Notes under the pieces: generated by a model
What the model was told of the DNA's origin: nothing
The model's input: the letters and a program-made list of their open reading frames with translations, nothing else
Database searches by the model: none
Program-made: the position numbers and the translations under genes
Part shown: positions 28,472 to 36,906 of the stretch, one piece after another
How the letters are laid out: each line of letters opens with the position of its first letter
Position numbering within the stretch: the first letter of the stretch is position 1
Source of the DNA: Mesorhizobium onobrychidis
GTDB taxonomy: Bacteria > Pseudomonadota > Alphaproteobacteria > Rhizobiales > Rhizobiaceae
Length of the DNA: 64,000 nt
Assembly: GCF_024707545.1 (NCBI RefSeq)
Contig: NZ_CP062229.1
Location: 310,001-374,000, forward strand
Direction of reading: 5' to 3'

Positions 28472-28876
28472 TTACTCGAGGGCCGCCTCGATCGCCAGGA
28501 TGATCTTCTCGGCTTTCAGCGTCGAGAAGCTGATGCCCTTTTCAGGAAAATAGGCGGCAGCAAGCCGCACAGCTTCGCGCAACGACATGCCCACAAAGCC
28601 AGCTATATCCTCACCATCGGCGACGGGCTGCGGAACGGCGATCATCACCACCAAGCCTTTCTGCTCTCGAGAGAAGTGGCCGAGCTTGTAGCCCTCAAAC
28701 TCAGGCTTACTGACCGAGCCAGGCAGAATGAAAATCGGATTTATCCATGCCTCGGTACCATCGTTATAACTCGCATCACGGACATCGGCGGCGACGTTCA
28801 TTGCCTTGTTGAGCATTGAGTGGACGAGGCTGCCGCGCTGTTCTGGGCCGCCAAATTGATTCCCTATCGCTATCAT
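28472..28876 (-). CDS. Hypothetical protein, orphan in a decayed region
   Basis: 134 residues from ATG 28876 (preceded by AAGGCAAGGGTA); an upstream GTG at 28951 would overlap the next remnant. No signal peptide or membrane segment. It contains LVHSMLNKAMNVAADVRDAS, WINPIFILPGSV and VGMSLREAVRLAAAYFPEKG. Composition is clearly less GC-rich than in neighbouring genes. The arrangement directly after a gene remnant on the same strand recalls an immunity gene that followed a toxin gene; that is inference. Family not recognised. Confidence 0.6.
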   Translation of the reverse strand: MIAIGNQFGGPEQRGSLVHSMLNKAMNVAADVRDASYNDGTEAWINPIFILPGSVSKPEFEGYKLGHFSREQKGLVVMIAVPQPVADGEDIAGFVGMSLREAVRLAAAYFPEKGISFSTLKAEKIILAIEAALE

Positions 28877-28910
28877 TACCCTTGCCTTTTCAACGCCACG
28901 GCCTGCGCTG

Positions 28911-29117
28911 TCACAGATTTGGTAGTGAACGCAATAAAGCGTCAGCTGCACCTAAAAAGTCGTTGCGAAGGGCTTTCAAAGCCTGCTTGATATCTCCAGG
29001 TGACCTTGCCAAAGAGTCAAACCCGTCGCCTACATATTTGCTGAAATCCGCAGCTGCTGCCGGCCCAGACCTGATTAGCGCGCCGACCGCTAATGTTGTA
29101 AGATCGGATCCACAAAT
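28911..29117 (-). pseudogene. 3' remnant of an unidentified gene
   Basis: The minus-strand frame ending at 28911 reads, from about 29117, ICGSDLTTLAVGALIRSGPA ... DFSKYVGDGFDSLARSPGDI ... ALRNDFLGAADALLRSLPN and then stops. It looks like a genuine C terminus, but upstream the frame runs into the antisense of the TPR gene, so the 5' part is gone. It lies just before the orphan 28472-28876 gene. Family not recognised. Confidence 0.5.
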
Positions 29118-29141
29118 TGTGTGGTCGTCGATGGGTGACCC

Positions 29142-30457
29142 ATGGCAGTCAGGGACGCATTCGGCCTGACGTTTTCGGGCGCGACGGAGGCCGGGTTCTC
29201 GTCCTACAGCCAGGCCGTGCGCGAACTGCAGTGCTTCATCGGCGATCCGGTCGCCTCGGTCGACCGCGCCATCGCCGAGGATCCCGGTTTCGTTATGGCG
29301 CATGTGTTCAAGGGCTATCTTTTCGGCCTCGCCACCGAGCGCGAGGCGATAGCCGTGGCCAGGACATGCCACGAGGCGGCACTGCCGCTTGCCGCCACAC
29401 CGCGCGAGCAGGCGCATGTCGCAGCGCTCGGCCATCTTGCCGCAGGACGCTGGCATGAAGCCGCCCGTCTGCTCGAGGATATCGCCATCGACTTCCCGCT
29501 CGACGCGCTGGCGCTGCAGACCGGGCACCAGATCGACTTCTTCACCGGCAATGCCCGTATGCTGCGCGACCGCATCGGCCGCGCGCTGCCGTCGTGGCAG
29601 AGCGGCATGCCGGGATACCACGCCATACTCGGCATGCAGGCGTTCGGGCTGGAGGAGATGGGCGACTATGCGCGCGCCGAAAAGCTTGGCCGCGCAGCAG
29701 TCGACATCGAGCCGCGCGACGGCTGGGCGCAGCACGCCGTCGCTCACGTCATGGAAATGCAGAGCCGGCAAAAGGACGGCATCGCTTGGATGCGCGCCAA
29801 CCCGGAAGCGTGGACGCAGGAAAGCTTCCTGCAAGTGCACAATTGGTGGCATCTGGCGCTGTTCCACTACGATCTCGGCGAGACCGACGACGTGCTGGCG
29901 CTCTATGACGGGCCGATCTACGGCGAGCGCTCGACGCTGGCGCTCAACATGGTCGATGCTTCGGCGATCCTGTGGCGGCTGCATCTCGGCGGCGTCGATG
30001 TCGGCGCCCGCTGGGCAGCACTTGCCGCCAATTGGGCCAAGGCCAGCGCCGGCAACTATGCCTTCAAACGCGACGATGGCCTTTGTCGGCGCCGGCCAAG
30101 AAGCGCCGGTTCGCACCTTGCTCGAAGCGCAGCGCGAGGCCATGCGCGGCAACGACGACAACGCCGCTTTCACCCGGGATGTCGGCCATCCCCTGACGCT
30201 CGCCGTCAAGGCATTCGGCGACGGCAATTATGCCGAGACGGTACGTCTGATCCGGCCAATCCGGGCGGTCGCCCACCGCTTCGGCGGCAGCCACGCGCAG
30301 CGCGAACGTCATCGACCTGACGCTGATCGAGGCGGCGCTGCGGTCGGGCGACCATGCGTTGGCAAGGGCACTTGCCGCGGAACGCGCGCTGGCGCGGCCG
30401 GACAGTCCGCTGTCAGCACTGTTCTCGCGGCGGGCGGCCGATTTGTCGGAGAATTGA
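29142..30457 (+). pseudogene. Tetratricopeptide-repeat protein (DUF-type TPR), frameshifted twice
   Basis: The protein reads normally from ATG 29142 through GNYAF (about residue 308: TPR-like helices, AQHAVAHVMEMQ, VHNWWHLALFHYDLGETDD). It then changes frame at the AAA run 30066-30068 (continuation MAFVGAGQE...AFTRDVGHPL) and again at AA 30305-30306 (continuation VIDLTLIEAALRSGDHALA, ending at 30457). Removing one A at each place restores a protein of about 437 residues. This is either a pseudogene or two one-base sequencing insertions. Related TPR proteins are cytoplasmic and uncharacterised. Confidence 0.8.
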
Positions 30458-30494
30458 CCGGAGGCGTATCTTGTCTTAAAAACTGCCAAGTCAG

Positions 30495-30517
30495 ATTTTT
30501 TCGAGATCCGAAAAAAT
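30495..30517. promoter_or_regulatory. Candidate operator upstream of xylB
   Basis: ATTTTTTCG and CGAAAAAAT are perfect 9-bp inverted arms around AGATC, centred 33 bases before the xylB ATG. The symmetry and position suggest a repressor site, possibly for a xylose-responsive regulator that is not encoded in this window. The A/T-rich arms stand out from the surroundings. Confidence 0.65.
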
Positions 30518-30538
30518 TAATGGCATTGGGAGGACATC

Positions 30539-31993
30539 ATGTATCTCGGCCTCGATCTGGGCACGTCGGGCGTCAAGGCGCTTTTGATCGATGCCGGGCA
30601 GACGATCATCGGCTCCGGCCACGCGTCGGTGGACGTGTCGCGGCCGCATCCCGGCTGGTCCGAGCAGAACCCCGCCGAGTGGATCCGCGCCTGCGAGGAA
30701 GCGATCGCGGAACTCAAGGCTTCCCATCCAGGACAGCTCGCCGCCGTGATAGGCATCGGCCTCTCCGGCCAAATGCACGGCGCCACCTTGCTCGATGCCG
30801 GCGACCAGGTGCTGCGCCCCTGCATCCTGTGGAATGACACGCGCAGCCATGCCGAGGCGGCCAAGCTCGACGCCGATCCGCGTTTTCGCAAGCTGACCGG
30901 CAACATCGTCTTCCCCGGTTTCACCGCGCCAAAACTGGTCTGGGTGAAAAACAACGAGCCGGACGTTTTCGGCAGAGTGGCAAAAGTATTGCTGCCGAAG
31001 GATTTCCTGCGGCTCTGGCTTTCCGGCGAGCATATTTCTGAGATGTCGGACTCTGCAGGCACGTCCTGGCTCGATGTCGGCAAGCGAGACTGGTCAACCG
31101 ACTTGCTTTCCGCGACGTCGCTCGATGAAGGGCAGATGCCGTCGCTGGTCGAAGGCACTGAGAAGGCCGGCGCCTTGCGCAGCGAATTGGCCTCGAAATG
31201 GGGGATGCAGGCGGGCATCCCGATCGCCGGCGGCGCCGGCGATAATGCGGCCTCGGCCTGCGGCATGGGCACGGTCGCAGCCGGCCAGGCCTTCGTCTCG
31301 CTTGGCACGTCAGGCGTGCTGTTCGCCGCCAATGCGTCTTATCTACCAAACCCGGAAAGCGCGGTGCACACATTCTGCCACGCGCTGCCCGATACCTGGC
31401 ACCAGATGGGCGTCATCCTGTCGGCAACCGATTCGCTCAACTGGCTGTCGGAGATATCAGGGAAAGGCGCTGGCGAGCTGACCGCCGAGCTCGGCGATAC
31501 GCTGAAGGCGCCGACCGGCGTGTCCTTCCTGCCTTATCTCTCCGGCGAGCGCACGCCCCACAATGATTCGGCCATTCGCGGCTCGTTTACCGGGGTTGCG
31601 CATGAATCGAGCCGCGCCGTGTTGACCCAGGCCGTGCTGGAGGGCGTGGCTTTCGCCTTTCGCGACAGTCTCGAAGCCCTGGCCAAGGCCGGCACGACGC
31701 TGACGCGGGTGACGGCGATCGGCGGCGGCTCGCGCTCGCGCTACTGGCTGAAGGCAATCGCCACCGCGCTCGGCCTGCCGGTCGACATTCCCTCCGACGG
31801 CGATTTCGGCGCTGCCTTCGGTGCGGCCCGGCTCGGCATGATCGCGGCGACGGGCGCCGATCCGCTCAGAGTGTGCACGGCGCCGGCCACCGATGCCACC
31901 ATCGAACCGGTCGCCGCACTAAGCAACGCCTATGCGGATGCTTATCAGCGCTATCGCTTGCTTTACCCAGCCATCAAGGCCGCCACGGCGTGA
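30539..31993 (+). CDS. xylB: Xylulokinase
   Basis: 484 residues, FGGY kinase family. The N-terminal phosphate loop LGLDLGTSGVKALLID, the substrate-site region GIGLSGQMHGATLLD and WNDTRSHAEA, and the C-terminal GGGSRSRYWLK and DFGAAFGAARLG are visible. It phosphorylates D-xylulose to xylulose 5-phosphate in the cytoplasm. TTGGGAGGACATC precedes the ATG. It precedes xylA, with a small opposing gene between them, so the two xyl genes are not one simple operon here. Confidence 0.94.
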   Translation: MYLGLDLGTSGVKALLIDAGQTIIGSGHASVDVSRPHPGWSEQNPAEWIRACEEAIAELKASHPGQLAAVIGIGLSGQMHGATLLDAGDQVLRPCILWNDTRSHAEAAKLDADPRFRKLTGNIVFPGFTAPKLVWVKNNEPDVFGRVAKVLLPKDFLRLWLSGEHISEMSDSAGTSWLDVGKRDWSTDLLSATSLDEGQMPSLVEGTEKAGALRSELASKWGMQAGIPIAGGAGDNAASACGMGTVAAGQAFVSLGTSGVLFAANASYLPNPESAVHTFCHALPDTWHQMGVILSATDSLNWLSEISGKGAGELTAELGDTLKAPTGVSFLPYLSGERTPHNDSAIRGSFTGVAHESSRAVLTQAVLEGVAFAFRDSLEALAKAGTTLTRVTAIGGGSRSRYWLKAIATALGLPVDIPSDGDFGAAFGAARLGMIAATGADPLRVCTAPATDATIEPVAALSNAYADAYQRYRLLYPAIKAATA

Positions 31994-32028
31994 GTGGTTT
32001 CCCACCCCCGCCGAGGCCTGAGATGATC

Positions 32029-32391
32029 TCACTGTGCCGGAACCTTGTCGAGAAAGCCGGTGACGCTTTTCAGGCGGCCATTCTCGATGACACCGATGTC
32101 GGTGCCTTCGATGACGGAATCCGTGCCTTCCGGCCCGAGATTCCACGAGAAGCGGATTGTGTCGCCAAAACCGTCCGGCTTGCCCTTCAGCGAGAACCGG
32201 AAGCCGGCAAAACGCTGCTGAACGCCGTCGATCAGTGCGGCGACGCCATCATGGCCGTCGCCCTGCATGATCGGGTCACGATAGCTGACGTCTTCGGTGA
32301 AGGTCGCCTTGAGCAAGGCAGTCCGGCGCGCGGACTCGCTCTCGTTCCAGGCGGCGATGTAGTTTTCGGCGATCGTGTTGAGGTCGGTCAT
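32029..32391 (-). CDS. SnoaL/NTF2-like small protein
   Basis: 120 residues from ATG 32391, preceded by AAAGGAGACAGACC. The pattern NTIAENYIAAWNESESARRT ... TFTEDVSYRDPIMQGDGHDG ... GTDIGVIENGRLKSVTGF is the cone-shaped SnoaL/ketosteroid-isomerase-like fold. Such proteins bind or isomerise small hydrophobic ligands; no specific substrate can be named. It is the only minus-strand gene between xylB and xylA. Confidence 0.82.
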   Translation of the reverse strand: MTDLNTIAENYIAAWNESESARRTALLKATFTEDVSYRDPIMQGDGHDGVAALIDGVQQRFAGFRFSLKGKPDGFGDTIRFSWNLGPEGTDSVIEGTDIGVIENGRLKSVTGFLDKVPAQ

Positions 32392-32504
32392 GGTCTGTCT
32401 CCTTTGTTGAGTGGCTTTGACATGACCGTTTTCATCCAGCGCCAGCGCGAAACCAATTACGCCTAAGGTAATCAGGACAGAACCATGCGAGAGGACAGAC
32501 AATC

Positions 32505-33830
32505 ATGACCAGTGGGTTTTTCGGCGACATCCAAAAGATCAAATACGAGGGGCCGGATTCGACCAATCCGCTGGCCTACCGCTTCTACAATCCCGATGAA
32601 ATTGTCGCCGGCAAGCGGCTGGAAGACCATCTGCGCTTTGCCGTCGCCTACTGGCATTCGTTCGCCTGGCCGGGCGGCGATCCGTTCGGCGGCCAGACTT
32701 TCGATCGGCCGTGGTTTGCCAAGGCCGGCGGGGTCGACACGATGGAACTGGCCAAGCTCAAGGCCGATGTCGCCTTCGACATGTTTGCGCTGCTCGGCGC
32801 ACCCTACTTCTGCTTCCACGATGCTGATGTGCGGTCGGAAGGAAAAGATTTTTCCGAAAGTGCCGCGCGCCTCGACGAGATATCAGATTATTTTGCGACG
32901 AAGATGAAGCAGACCGGCGTCAAGCTGCTTTGGGGCACGGCCAACCTGTTCTCCAACCGCCGCTTCATGTCGGGTGCCGCCACCAATCCCGACCCGGATG
33001 TCTTTGCCTATGCGGCATCGACGGTCAAACACTGCATCGACGTCACCAAGCGGCTGAAGGGTGAGAATTATGTGCTGTGGGGCGGCCGCGAGGGCTATGA
33101 GACGCTGCTCAACACCGACCTTGCCCGCGAACAGGAACAGGCCGGCCGCTTCCTCAACCTGGTCGTCGACTACAAGCACCGGATCGGCTTCAAGGGCACC
33201 ATCCTGATCGAGCCGAAGCCGCAGGAGCCGACAAAGCACCAGTACGACTATGACGTCGCCACGGTCTACGGCTTCCTGAAGCGCTTCGGGCTGGAGAAGG
33301 AGGTCAAACTCAACATCGAGCAGGGCCATGCGATCCTGGCCGGCCATTCCTTCGAGCATGAACTGGCGCTGGCCAATGCGCTCGGCATCTTCGGCTCGAT
33401 CGACATGAACCGCAACGACTACCAGTCGGGCTGGGACACCGACCAGTTCCCCAACAATGTGCCGGAGATGGCACTGGCCTATTACCAGGTCTTGCAGGCA
33501 GGCGGCTTCAAGTCCGGCGGCACCAATTTCGACGCCAAGCTGCGCCGGCAGTCGCTCGACCCACAGGATCTGCTGATTGGCCATATCGGCGGCATGGATT
33601 GCTGTGCACGCGGCCTCAAGGCCGCCGCGCGCATGGTCGAGGACAAGGCGCTGTCCGCCCCGCTGGCCGAGCGCTATGCCGGCTGGAACTCCGCCGAGGC
33701 CAAGGCGATGCTTGCTGGCAAGCGGACGCTGGAGGAGATCACCGAGCGCGTCGTCAAGAAGAAGATCGAGCCGCAGCCGAGATCCGGCCGCCAGGAACTG
33801 CTCGAGAATATCGTCAACCGGTACGTCTGA
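32505..33830 (+). CDS. xylA: Xylose isomerase
   Basis: 441 residues, the usual class II length. Landmarks are [10 protein letters not shown] (catalytic His), [47 protein letters not shown] and [18 protein letters not shown], which carry the two metal-binding sites. It interconverts D-xylose and D-xylulose in the cytoplasm and feeds XylB. The ATG follows GAGAGGACAGACAATC. A strong hairpin follows the stop. Confidence 0.95.
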   Translation: MTSGFFGDIQKIKYEGPDSTNPLAYRFYNPDEIVAGKRLEDHLRFAVAYWHSFAWPGGDPFGGQTFDRPWFAKAGGVDTMELAKLKADVAFDMFALLGAPYFCFHDADVRSEGKDFSESAARLDEISDYFATKMKQTGVKLLWGTANLFSNRRFMSGAATNPDPDVFAYAASTVKHCIDVTKRLKGENYVLWGGREGYETLLNTDLAREQEQAGRFLNLVVDYKHRIGFKGTILIEPKPQEPTKHQYDYDVATVYGFLKRFGLEKEVKLNIEQGHAILAGHSFEHELALANALGIFGSIDMNRNDYQSGWDTDQFPNNVPEMALAYYQVLQAGGFKSGGTNFDAKLRRQSLDPQDLLIGHIGGMDCCARGLKAAARMVEDKALSAPLAERYAGWNSAEAKAMLAGKRTLEEITERVVKKKIEPQPRSGRQELLENIVNRYV

Positions 33831-33839
33831 GGTGTCGCA

Positions 33840-33866
33840 CCGGCGGGTCTTTGACCGATCCGCCGG
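33840..33866 (+). terminator. Hairpin downstream of xylA
   Basis: CCGGCGGGTC pairs with GATCCGCCGG (10 bp, one G-T) around a 7-base loop, 10 bases after the xylA stop. No T-run follows, so termination would be weak; it may protect the 3' end instead. Confidence 0.5.
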
Positions 33867-34015
33867 CCCGGAACAGCTTTGCGCGAGGGCGGAACCGACG
33901 ACAAGGTTTTGCCTCGCACCGCCCCTCAATCGCCTCGCTCTTGCCTTCAAACAGCCGTCACGAATCCGGTATAGTGTAGTTCGTGGCGGGAACAGAAAGA
34001 AGGAGGCGAAACGAT

Positions 34016-34225
34016 ATGCAGCACGAACGCGAAATCGACGCCCTGCTCTCATCTGGCGAGGCTGGATCGATCATCGACCGGCTGATGGCGCTGCCGCATC
34101 CGAAACATGGTGCGCGGAGTGCAAACGAATGGGATCGTGCGGTCGCCAGCCGCTTTGAGACCCATCTTGCGAGACAGATGCGCTCGCAGATCGACGGCAA
34201 AAGCGACCGCAAGGACGCTGCCTAA
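34016..34225 (+). CDS. Small hypothetical protein
   Basis: 69 residues from ATG 34016, which follows an excellent ribosome binding site (AAGGAGGCGAAACGAT). The sequence is charged and helical: MQHEREIDALLSSGEAGSII ... DRLMALPHPKHGARSANEWD. No signal or membrane segment. It ends 6 bases before the convergent regulator gene. Function unknown. Confidence 0.7.
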   Translation: MQHEREIDALLSSGEAGSIIDRLMALPHPKHGARSANEWDRAVASRFETHLARQMRSQIDGKSDRKDAA

Positions 34226-34231
34226 TTCCGA

Positions 34232-35212
34232 CTATACCCTACGCAGCCTGACCGGCGCTTCGCCGAAAGCTCTGGAAAACGCCCTGGAAAATGCCGCGGC
34301 GGACGAGAACCCTGTTCGCCCGGCAATATCGGCCATGGCCACGCGCGTGTCGACCACCAGCCGGCGCGCCGCACCCAGCCGCAGCCTGAGATAATAAGCG
34401 CCCGGCGTCTCGCCGATCGACTTGCGAAAGATGCTTTCCAGCGTTCGCGCCGTCACCCCGGCGCGCTTCGCCACCGCGGCGATGGTCAGCGGCTGGTCGA
34501 CATGCGCTTCCATCAGCCGGATGGCTTGCGCCAGCCGCGGATCGTAGCCGTCGAGGCGGCCGAGCGAGACCAGCGGCTGCGCGTCGGTCGCCGCCCGCGC
34601 CTGGTCGTAGATGAAGACACTTGCCACATCGAGCGCGACGGCCATGCCGAGCCGCGTGCGGATCAGATGCAGCATCAGGTCGAAGGTCGGCGAGGCGCCG
34701 CCCGAAGTGAAGACCGGCCCGTCGATGACGTAGCGGTCGGGGCGTACATCGACGCCGGGAAAGGCCGACGAAAAATCCTCCATGTCCTCCCAATGGGTGG
34801 TGGCGCTGCGCCCTTCCAGCAAGCCCGCGCGGGCAACCAGCCATGTGCCGGCTTCGACACCGCCGCAGGCGCGTGCGGCGCGCGCCGCACGGCGCAGGCC
34901 GGCAAGCAGGGCCGATGTGGCATAGTTCTGCGTGCCGAACCCGGCGACGACGACAAGCATATCGGTTGTATCCGCCGCATCGAAGCGGCCGCTGACCCCA
35001 ACCGGCAGGCCGCATGTGGTGATTGGTGCTTCGCCGGTCACCGAAACCAGCCTGAAATCGAACAGCGTCTCGCCGGCAATACGGTTGGCGGCGCGCAGCG
35101 GATCGACGGTCGATGCCACGCACATGATCGACGAACCGGAAAACACCAGCAGCGTCACCTTGAGCGGCGAACGCTCGGCGCGAAAGATCGAAAGCTTTTC
35201 GGTTTTTATCAT
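34232..35212 (-). CDS. GlxA-type AraC family regulator of the carnitine operon
   Basis: 326 residues. The N-terminal DJ-1/PfpI-like amidotransferase-fold sensor (VTLLVFSGSSIMCVASTVDP ... AGTWLVARAGLLEGRSATTHW) is followed by a C-terminal AraC helix-turn-helix pair (TIAAVAKRAGVTARTLESIF ... MADIAGRTGFSSAAAFSRAF). Such regulators, including CdhR and GbdR of Pseudomonas, sense carnitine or betaine metabolites. It is divergent from the dehydrocarnitine-cleavage gene. A threefold direct repeat (35264-35310) lies between them, which is the binding-site form expected for AraC proteins. Confidence 0.88.
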   Translation of the reverse strand: MIKTEKLSIFRAERSPLKVTLLVFSGSSIMCVASTVDPLRAANRIAGETLFDFRLVSVTGEAPITTCGLPVGVSGRFDAADTTDMLVVVAGFGTQNYATSALLAGLRRAARAARACGGVEAGTWLVARAGLLEGRSATTHWEDMEDFSSAFPGVDVRPDRYVIDGPVFTSGGASPTFDLMLHLIRTRLGMAVALDVASVFIYDQARAATDAQPLVSLGRLDGYDPRLAQAIRLMEAHVDQPLTIAAVAKRAGVTARTLESIFRKSIGETPGAYYLRLRLGAARRLVVDTRVAMADIAGRTGFSSAAAFSRAFSRAFGEAPVRLRRV

Positions 35213-35263
35213 ACGCTCTTCGTAAAATGCAAAACAGTTTCCTGCAAGTCAGGCATTGTTGCC

Positions 35264-35310
35264 ATCTGTTCGATCGGGCCCATGTTTGATTGGGCCATGT
35301 TTGATCGGAG
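35264..35310. promoter_or_regulatory. Threefold direct repeat in the regulator/carnitine operon gap, candidate operator
   Basis: GCCATCTGTTCGATCGG is followed by GCCATGTTTGATTGG and GCCATGTTTGATCGG (15-bp units; the first copy has two extra bases). The exact 14-mer GGGCCATGTTTGAT occurs twice with a 15-bp spacing (35277-35290 and 35292-35305). The helical-turn-like period and location suggest AraC-type tandem binding. Confidence 0.65.
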
Positions 35311-35336
35311 TCGTCTGTGCCGATTGGGAGAGTCCG

Positions 35337-36248
35337 ATGCCGCTTGCAATGAACCGTGAGGTTTTCATTACCTGTGCCGTGACCGGGTCCGGCAGCTCGC
35401 AAGATCGAAGCCCGCATGTGCCGCGTTCGCCCAGGCAGATAGCCGATTCGGCCATCGATGCGGCAAAGGCGGGTGCGGCGATCGTCCACTGCCACGTGCG
35501 CGATCCCGAAACCGGAAAGCCGCGCCGCGACGTGCATCTCTACCGCGAAGTGACCGAGCGCATCCGTGCGGCAGACGTCGATGTGGTGCTGAACCTGACC
35601 GCCGGCATGGGCGGCGACATGGTGTTCGGCTCGCCGGAAAACCCGCTGCCGCTGAACGAGAAAGCCACCGATATGGGTGGCGCCAGCAACCGCGTGGAGC
35701 ATGTGCGCCAGTGCCTGCCGGAGATCTGCACGCTCGACTGCGGCACGATGAATTTCGCCGAAGCCGACTATGTCATGACCAACACGCCCGGCATGCTGCG
35801 CGCCATGGGCGGCATGATGACGGCGCTCGGCGTCAAGCCGGAGATCGAGGCCTTCGACACCGGCCATCTGTGGTTTGCCAAGCAATTGGTCGAGGAAAAG
35901 GTACTGGATCCGGACGCGCTCGTGCAATTGTGCATGGGCGTACCATGGGGCGCGCCTGATGATCTCAACACCTTCATGGCCATGGTCAACAACGTGCCGT
36001 CGAACTGGAATTGGTCGGCGTTTTCTATCGGCCGCAACCAGATGGCCTACGCCGCCGCTGCGGTGCTGGCCGGCGGCAATGTCCGCGTCGGGCTCGAGGA
36101 CAGTCTCTGGCTCGACAAGGGCGTGCTGGCGACCAATGCGCAGCTGGTCGAGCGGGCGGTCAGCATCGTGTCGAACATGGGCGCAAGGGTCATCGGCCCG
36201 GATGAGGTGCGCAAGAAGCTCAACCTGACGAAGCGCGCGCCGCTTTGA
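35337..36248 (+). CDS. BKACE enzyme, likely 3-dehydrocarnitine:acetyl-CoA cleavage
   Basis: 303 residues from ATG 35337 (GGGAG six bases upstream). The beta-keto acid cleavage fold is shown by VFITCAVTGSGSS, the zinc ligands His51/His53 in IVHCHVRDPETG, and the late VRVGLEDSLWLDKG with the catalytic Glu. This family condenses a beta-keto acid with acetyl-CoA to give an acyl-CoA and acetoacetate. In the present context the likely substrate is 3-dehydrocarnitine, giving betainyl-CoA. The substrate is inferred from the adjacent carnitine dehydrogenase and regulator. Confidence 0.87.
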   Translation: MPLAMNREVFITCAVTGSGSSQDRSPHVPRSPRQIADSAIDAAKAGAAIVHCHVRDPETGKPRRDVHLYREVTERIRAADVDVVLNLTAGMGGDMVFGSPENPLPLNEKATDMGGASNRVEHVRQCLPEICTLDCGTMNFAEADYVMTNTPGMLRAMGGMMTALGVKPEIEAFDTGHLWFAKQLVEEKVLDPDALVQLCMGVPWGAPDDLNTFMAMVNNVPSNWNWSAFSIGRNQMAYAAAAVLAGGNVRVGLEDSLWLDKGVLATNAQLVERAVSIVSNMGARVIGPDEVRKKLNLTKRAPL

Positions 36249-36276
36249 ACAAGCAATCGGTAGGGAGGAGCCGCCG

Positions 36277-36906
36277 ATGAAGACCGTGAAATTCATCGCC
36301 ATGAAAGACGGTGACCGCGACGATTACGCCTTCCTCACCGAGCACGAGATGGACTATGCGGCGAAGACCGGCGAACGGCTGCTTGACGCGCTTGTCCAAC
36401 TCGACGAAGGCCTGTCCGGCTACAAGATCACTCGGCTCGGCCATTCGCTGCAGGCGGCGACGCGCGCATGGCGCGACGGCGCCGACACCGACTGGATCGC
36501 CTGCGCGCTGTTGCACGACATCGGCGACATCTACGCACCCTACAATCACGACGAATATGCAGCTTCGATCCTAAAACCTTTCGTGCGCGAGCAGTGCACG
36601 TGGGTGGTAGAAAAGCACGGCGATTTTCAGCGCCTCTATTACGCCCACCATCTCGGCGGCAATCCGCACGCGCGCGACCGTTTCGCCGGTCATCTTTATT
36701 TCGACGATTGCGACCAGTTCTGCGAACGCTGGGACCAATCGAGCTTCGACCCGGACTATGAGACGCTGCCGATCGAGTTCTTCCGGCCTTTCGTGCTCGA
36801 AGTGTTCGCCCGCAAAGCCTACGACGCATCCGTGATCCGTGCCGGCGAGCGCGTGCCCCTCATCGATTCCAAAGTAGCCAGGACAAGAACCGGAGCCTCC
36901 GCATGA
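36277..36906 (+). CDS. HD-domain protein, possible mixed-valent di-iron oxygenase (PhnZ-like)
   Basis: 209 residues. Metal ligands occur in order: H in RLGHSLQAATR, HD in ALLHDIGDIYAPY, H in YNHDEYAASIL, H in VVEKHGDF and D in YFDDCDQFCERWD. This set resembles PhnZ/TmpB-type oxygenases more than signalling HD phosphohydrolases. It is encoded between BKACE and carnitine dehydrogenase and overlaps the latter (ATGA), so it takes part in the same pathway. Annotation as a phosphohydrolase would be misleading; oxygenase activity remains to be shown. Confidence 0.7.
   Translation: MKTVKFIAMKDGDRDDYAFLTEHEMDYAAKTGERLLDALVQLDEGLSGYKITRLGHSLQAATRAWRDGADTDWIACALLHDIGDIYAPYNHDEYAASILKPFVREQCTWVVEKHGDFQRLYYAHHLGGNPHARDRFAGHLYFDDCDQFCERWDQSSFDPDYETLPIEFFRPFVLEVFARKAYDASVIRAGERVPLIDSKVARTRTGASA

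Noticed and set aside
28911..30227. 438-codon minus-strand frame across the TPR gene
   Set aside because: Only its last 68 codons look protein-like (kept as a remnant); the rest is antisense to the TPR gene.
34239..36302. 687-codon minus-strand open frame
   Set aside because: It runs antisense through the regulator gap and BKACE gene and is Arg/His-rich in the manner of high-GC shadow frames; the 34232-35212 and 35337-36248 genes have motifs and ribosome binding sites.
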